64,000 nt of DNA. Origin: Agelas oroides (Eukaryota > Porifera > Demospongiae > Agelasida > Agelasidae). This document shows, piece after piece, positions 59,133 through 64,000 of this stretch. Under the pieces are notes generated by a model. It saw nothing but the letters and a program-made list of their open reading frames with translations. It did not search any database and was not told the origin of the DNA. Location: assembly GCA_949130485.1 (NCBI GenBank), contig OX422192.1:9260008-9324007 (forward strand), written 5' to 3'. The first letter of the stretch is position 1; each line of letters opens with the position of its first letter. Position numbers and translations under genes: made by a program.

Positions 59133-60027
59133 CTGCATTCATTGGTTGGACAGGACGGTTAGCCTAGGAACACTCGTCACACTTGAGGAAAGTATATTTT
59201 AGCGAGAGACGCGTTCTGGAGCCGTCTGAAGTTGTTTGTTTGTGCACAAATAGCATGTTAGCTTCGTTCCACTCAGCTTTCCATCGAGGCTAGCTTTACG
59301 AAGACGTCCGCGGGCTTGTCATGATCAAAGAGGGGGTGAACGTATTTTCGACGCCACTAAGAAATATTTTACGTGTGCGCATGCAACGACCCTGAATGGA
59401 ACTTTGAACTTTGAACTGCCTCTCTCTAGTAGTCATGCACCTGCTTACAGTGGCGTAGTCAAGGGTGGGCCAATCCGCGCAATCAGTCACAGTATTGCAC
59501 GACTTATGTGCATGCAACATGCCAATGGAAGTCAGGAGAATAGTGTTCCCCTGTCGAAAGTTTTGTAGTTTTGATTCTTATAAGCTTTCACGCAAAGCCC
59601 TCTTCCACACCACACTAACGCCCCACTTAAAATTTGCATGGCGTATGCTGGTTCCTGCAATTTTAAAATGCATGTGCAACATGTAGTGAAGTGTTTGATT
59701 TAATACTATAGTCTACACACAAGGCACGCATAGCTGCCTATATCACTGCGTGCCATGAGTCCATGAAGAAAATATTGCAAGTGCGTTTCTTGTTTCCATG
59801 CATTTCCATTTCCATTTCCAATTTCCGTTTCCAGTTTCCATTTCATTTCCTTTTTCTGCTTATGCCCACCAAAATATGGTTGAAGTAACCTTTTTACAGT
59901 GATATAAGAGAGTTCCACTTCTTGAACCTCATGTCACAATTTGAAAGACCAAAGGTTACAGTTCTGGCTATGCTTGTGTATCATTCACATCATGTTTCAT
60001 CTATCTTACAGCCACCAGTGATCAAGT

Positions 60028-62610
60028 ATGAAGCTTGGATTACAACTTGCAGCTGTTGTTGTTCTACTAAGGGCAGTCACTGTTGCTATGGCAGGAAAAA
60101 GCATCCTCTACTTTGTATCGTTTCTCCCATACTCGGATCCACGCCCTACATTCCAGTCAACATGGGAAGATGCTGAAGAAATCGTCCCTTCTGGATACTT
60201 GGCATTGGAACAGATTAACAACCGCACTGACATCTTAAATGATTACACAATTGAATTGATAGAAAGTGACGGAGGCTGCAACATAGCAACCAGGACAGTT
60301 GTTAGCATTGCTAAGTCTGGTATTCTTCACAGTTCAAAGCCTATAGTTGGCATAGTTGGACCGTCATGCACGGACTCGGCCAAAAATGTTGGTTCTTTGA
60401 CAAGCCGAGATGAAGTCGCTCTCATTAGTATTCATTATGGTACCTTACCACAGCTAGGAGATCGGACCGAGTATCCTTATGCGTTTGGTTTATTAGGATC
60501 ACATGGTATCTATGCTGGAGGGGTTTTTGAACTTGTGCGAAATAGGAAGTGGAAAAAAGTAGTTATTCTTTATTCTGATGGAGATTTGGAGCTTCGTGAG
60601 GTATTTCGCAGCACAGTGAAACAAATTAATGAACTGGCAGACTATGAAATTGTTTTTTCTTCTGCCGTTTCACAGACGTATCTCCCTCTAAGAGAAATCC
60701 AGGACGCATATGCCCCAGTTATTATAGTCTTTGCTCCAGCTGACATAACCAATATGCTCCTGTGCATGGCATACAATGAAGGAGTTGTGTATCCAACCTA
60801 CCAGTGGGTGTTCATAGACCGAGTCATTGTAGACTTTGATGACACTGAATTCTTTTACAACAGCAAGTATTACAACTGTAGCAAATCACAAGTAAGTGAG
60901 TCAGGTAATGCTAGTGTCAGCTTCCTCTTTGCTCTTGAAACCTCAAAAGATGCAGACGCTACTGTATCCAGAGTGTCATACAACGATTACAACCGTAGTT
61001 ACACGGAGAAGGCAAAAGAACAAAACGCTGTTCCAACTGTCTGGGCAAGTCCATATTATGATAGTGTGTGGGCGTTAGCTCTTGCTTTAAATGCATCTCT
61101 TGAGGATTTGCAGATGATGAACTTCAACCTTACCAAATATGGAAGTGGTAACCCAAATGTAACAAAAATAATAGCACAACATATGTATGAGCTGGACTTT
61201 GAGGGTATATCAGGGAGAATCAACTTTGACAGGGAGACTGGGTTTAGCAATCGGACATTACTTGTGACTCAATTTATTGATGGAGATACAAAACAGGCTG
61301 GTTTTTATGATTCAGGAAACTTTGTGATTTATTCAAACTCCCAAGACTTTGTCAGCGGTGAGTTCGAGATACGGTATGACAACGTGGCAGTACCTGTCAG
61401 CATAGCATTCCTTATCATCACCATATTTACTCTACCTCCGACAATTATAGCGCAGATCGTGAATGTAATTAAGTCAGATTACAAAACCATCAAAGCATCA
61501 AGCCCCAGGATCAATCATCTCGCATTTGTGGGGTACTATTTGGTGGTGTTCACTCTTGTTCTGCACACGACAACAGCCACATTCATGTTGAGGGATTCTG
61601 TCCAAAGTACACTTTGTAACATGGTGCCTTGGTCTCTGAGTATTGGCCTCTCCTTGGTATTGGGTACACTGTGCCTTAAAACATGGAGAATATATCACAT
61701 CTTTTTTGTCGCAAAGAACACCAAAAAAGGACCATTCATTCATAAAGACTGTTTTCTGATTCTCGTTATTCTCCTACAATTACCAGTGGATATCCTCGTC
61801 TGCACGCTGTGGTCCACAATCGACCCCTTTACTGTAGAAGAACCCCCACCATTGTTTACAAGTGAAGATGACATCCCAGTCATCATCAAAAGGAAAGTCT
61901 GTCGTTCACAACTTATATACCTCTGGATTGGGGTGCTCACTGGACACAAGGCTCTGATATTGCTGTTAGCGCTCTCATTTGCAATTCTTGCTCGTAAAGT
62001 GCACTGGAAAGGTTTTGAAACCAAGAACGTGGCAATCCTTGTTTACCTGCTTAGTATTGTCTGTGGGTTGGGTATCTCGCTCTACTTTACAACGTACATC
62101 CTTCGGTTGAATGTTAATATATCCTTTTCCCTTCTCTGTGGTGTACTAGATTCGCTACTCTACCTCTGTTTATTCCTCCTTTTCTTGACACCGCTGTATC
62201 CTTTGATGAAGGAGAGGTATAAGATGTGCCATGGTGTAAAGTCAAAAGTCCAAAACTACACTTCAACAGACATTCGAAAATACACTCCAAGGGATATTTG
62301 TAAATATACTTCAACACATACTCAAACACAGTACACCTCAACAACACAGTACCCCTCAACAACACAGTACGCCTCAGCAACACAGTACCCCTCAACAACA
62401 CAGTACGCCTCAGCAACACAATACCCCTCAACAACACAGTACGCCTCAGCAACACAGTACGCCTCAGCAACACAGTACGCCTCAGCAACACAGTACGCCT
62501 CAGCAACACAGTACGCCTCAGCAACACAGTACGCCTCAGCAACACAGTACCCCTCAACAACACAGTACCCCTCAACAAAGATTCTAATATACAAATCAAC
62601 TCCAGTTTGA
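60028..62610 (+). CDS. Class C GPCR, GABA-B receptor-like
   Basis: 860 residues in one exon. A signal peptide (about 1-22) leads into a periplasmic-binding-like ligand domain (about 23-445: [28 protein letters not shown]). There is no Cys-rich domain, as in GABA-B receptors. Seven transmembrane segments follow (about 452-735). GABA-B-type landmarks are STLCNMVPW before TM3, LCLKTWRIY after it, and IDPF after TM4; the second extracellular-loop Cys (KRKVCRSQ) pairs with the TM3 Cys. The cytoplasmic tail ends in [12 protein letters not shown] repeats and has no obvious coiled coil. The ligand cannot be told from sequence. Sponges have many such receptors. Confidence 0.88.
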   Translation: MKLGLQLAAVVVLLRAVTVAMAGKSILYFVSFLPYSDPRPTFQSTWEDAEEIVPSGYLALEQINNRTDILNDYTIELIESDGGCNIATRTVVSIAKSGILHSSKPIVGIVGPSCTDSAKNVGSLTSRDEVALISIHYGTLPQLGDRTEYPYAFGLLGSHGIYAGGVFELVRNRKWKKVVILYSDGDLELREVFRSTVKQINELADYEIVFSSAVSQTYLPLREIQDAYAPVIIVFAPADITNMLLCMAYNEGVVYPTYQWVFIDRVIVDFDDTEFFYNSKYYNCSKSQVSESGNASVSFLFALETSKDADATVSRVSYNDYNRSYTEKAKEQNAVPTVWASPYYDSVWALALALNASLEDLQMMNFNLTKYGSGNPNVTKIIAQHMYELDFEGISGRINFDRETGFSNRTLLVTQFIDGDTKQAGFYDSGNFVIYSNSQDFVSGEFEIRYDNVAVPVSIAFLIITIFTLPPTIIAQIVNVIKSDYKTIKASSPRINHLAFVGYYLVVFTLVLHTTTATFMLRDSVQSTLCNMVPWSLSIGLSLVLGTLCLKTWRIYHIFFVAKNTKKGPFIHKDCFLILVILLQLPVDILVCTLWSTIDPFTVEEPPPLFTSEDDIPVIIKRKVCRSQLIYLWIGVLTGHKALILLLALSFAILARKVHWKGFETKNVAILVYLLSIVCGLGISLYFTTYILRLNVNISFSLLCGVLDSLLYLCLFLLFLTPLYPLMKERYKMCHGVKSKVQNYTSTDIRKYTPRDICKYTSTHTQTQYTSTTQYPSTTQYASATQYPSTTQYASATQYPSTTQYASATQYASATQYASATQYASATQYASATQYASATQYPSTTQYPSTKILIYKSTPV
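62328..62578 (+). repeat. 18-bp coding minisatellite in receptor tail
   Basis: About 14 copies of an 18-bp unit (ACACAGTACGCCTCAGCA and variants) encoding six residues each, in frame. Two main variants, TQYASA and TQYPST, form separate runs. Confidence 0.9.
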
Positions 62611-62794
62611 GACACAGTCATATATTTTCATTTTCATCTCATTCATTTCAGTTGCGAATTTGCATTGCTATATCTTATGTATCACCATTCACTGCAAGAA
62701 ATTTTGGACTAAATATTTTGGTATTCAAGTGACTGGTGCATGTGTGACATGCATGGACAGATAATTTGGATCCATAAAGAACAGAAAATGCATA

Positions 62795-63838
62795 GCACTT
62801 GTCATCCAAGCCTGCCATTCACTCACTCATCAATATCATGCAAGCATATGTGTATAGCCAGTCAAGAATGCATTATGGCACTCTTCTTGTCATCCAAGCC
62901 TGCCATTCACTCACTCATCAATATCATGCAAATGTATGTGTATAGCCAATCAAGAATGCATTATGGCACTCTTCTTGTCATCCAAGCCTGCCAATCACTC
63001 ACTCATCAATATCATGCAAGCATATGTGTATAGCCAGTCAAGAATGCATTATGGCACTCTTCTTGTCATCCAAGCCTGCCATTCACTCACTCATCAATAT
63101 ATCATGCAAATGTATGTGTATAGCCAGTCAAGAATGCATTATGGCACTCTTCTTGTCATCCAAGCCTGCCATTCACTCACTCATCAATATCATGCAAGCA
63201 TATGTGTATAGCCAGTCAAGAATGCATTATGGCACTCTTCTTGTCATCCAAGCCTGCCATTCACTCACTCATCAATATCATGCAAACATGTGTATAGCCA
63301 ATCAAGAATGCATTATGGCACTCTTCTTGTCATCCAAGCCTGCCATTCACTCACTCATCAATATCATGCAAGCATATGTGTATAGCCAGTCAAGAATGCA
63401 TTATGGCACTCTTCTTGTCATCCAAGCCTGCCATTCACCCACTCATCAATATCATGCAAGCATATGTGTATAGCCAGTCAAGAATGCATTATGGCACTCT
63501 TCTTGTCATCCAAGCCTGCCATTCACTCACTCATCAATATCATGCAAACATGTGTATAGCCAATCAAGAATGCATTATGGCACTCTTCTTGTCATCCAAG
63601 CCTGCCATTCACTCACTCATCAATATCATGCAAGCATATGTGTATATAGCCAGTCAAGAATGCATTATGGCACTCTTCTTGTCATCCAAGCCTGCCATTC
63701 ACTCACTCATCAATATCATGCAAGCATATGTGTATAGCCAATCAAGAATGCATTATGGCACTCTTCTTGTCATCCAAGCCTGCCAATCACTCACTCATCA
63801 ATATCATGCAAGCATATGTGTATAGCCAGTCAAGAATG
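62795..63838. repeat. 88-bp satellite array
   Basis: About 12 units of 88 bp (e.g. GTATAGCCAGTCAAGAATGC ... CATTCACTCACTCATCAATA). Variants alternate AGCCAGTC/AGCCAATC and GCAAGCATATG/GCAAATGTATG. The frames it opens shift with each unit and are not genes. Confidence 0.95.
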
Positions 63839-64000
63839 CAAAGATTAACTAACCTTTATTTGAAATGCCACACTACTTGCTCGTGGCACAGATGAGGCAT
63901 GCAAGAAAGGTGGTTGGAATAGTAATTGCTGTAATACGATGACTGCATGAAGTAATAAATTTCAAGGCTGTAGTTTTGGGATTCTTTATTAGCATGCATG
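63839..64000. other. Unique flank after satellite
   Basis: No gene seen; one AATAAA lies near 63954. Confidence 0.4.

Noticed and set aside
59922-60176. Short Cys-rich plus-strand frame before the receptor
   Set aside because: Out of frame with the GPCR and overlaps its signal peptide; lacks independent support.
62740-63825. Overlapping frames in the 88-bp array
   Set aside because: 88 is not a multiple of three, so frames change each unit; no start context or domain.

Overview
The window is animal nuclear DNA: small coding exons with matching intron phases, GT-AG introns, microsatellites and a heavy load of transposons. An early-branching aquatic invertebrate, most likely a sponge, fits best (Src-type SH3-SH2-kinase modules, a GABA-B-like class C receptor, DEATH plus intracellular-type Ig proteins, DIRS-type retroelements). 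The assignment to sponge is inference; no rRNA or mitochondrial marker is present.

Two copies of one segmental duplication fill most of the window. Each is a head-to-head pair: a large minus-strand gene encoding an unrecognised N-terminal domain, an Ig domain, a DEATH domain, coiled coils, an Ig array and an SH3 domain, and a plus-strand NDUFAF5 gene starting about 0.2 kb away. Copy 2 (33-56.6 kb) is the fuller one. Its minus-strand gene runs on in compatible splice phase into SH2 and a tyrosine-kinase domain that has lost all three catalytic signature residues, and its NDUFAF5 gene can be modelled completely in ten exons. Copy 1 (1-20.6 kb) is decayed: a DIRS-type retrotransposon sits in the shared promoter, a coiled-coil exon has a stop, an Ig exon has collapsed to 53 nt, SH2-kinase is missing, and NDUFAF5 ends after exon 5 at a polypyrimidine tract. 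Beyond that tract lies the 3' part of a TFIIA large-subunit gene. At 1-700 there are Ig exons of what looks like a third copy.

The last TFIIA intron (21.7-32.0 kb) holds a decayed Ty3/gypsy element. Its 5' LTR carries a Helitron-like insertion, and its gag is split by a 5 kb terminal-inverted-repeat element with hairpin-forming 89-bp tandem arrays. The interval 38.2-45.3 kb, inside the copy 2 Ig array, is a cluster of foldback elements, several with clear 9-bp target duplications.

From 56.6 to 60 kb only repeats and possible 5' exons are seen. An intronless class C GPCR resembling GABA-B receptors (60.0-62.6 kb) follows, ending in a Tyr-containing hexapeptide repeat tail, then an 88-bp satellite array to 63.84 kb.
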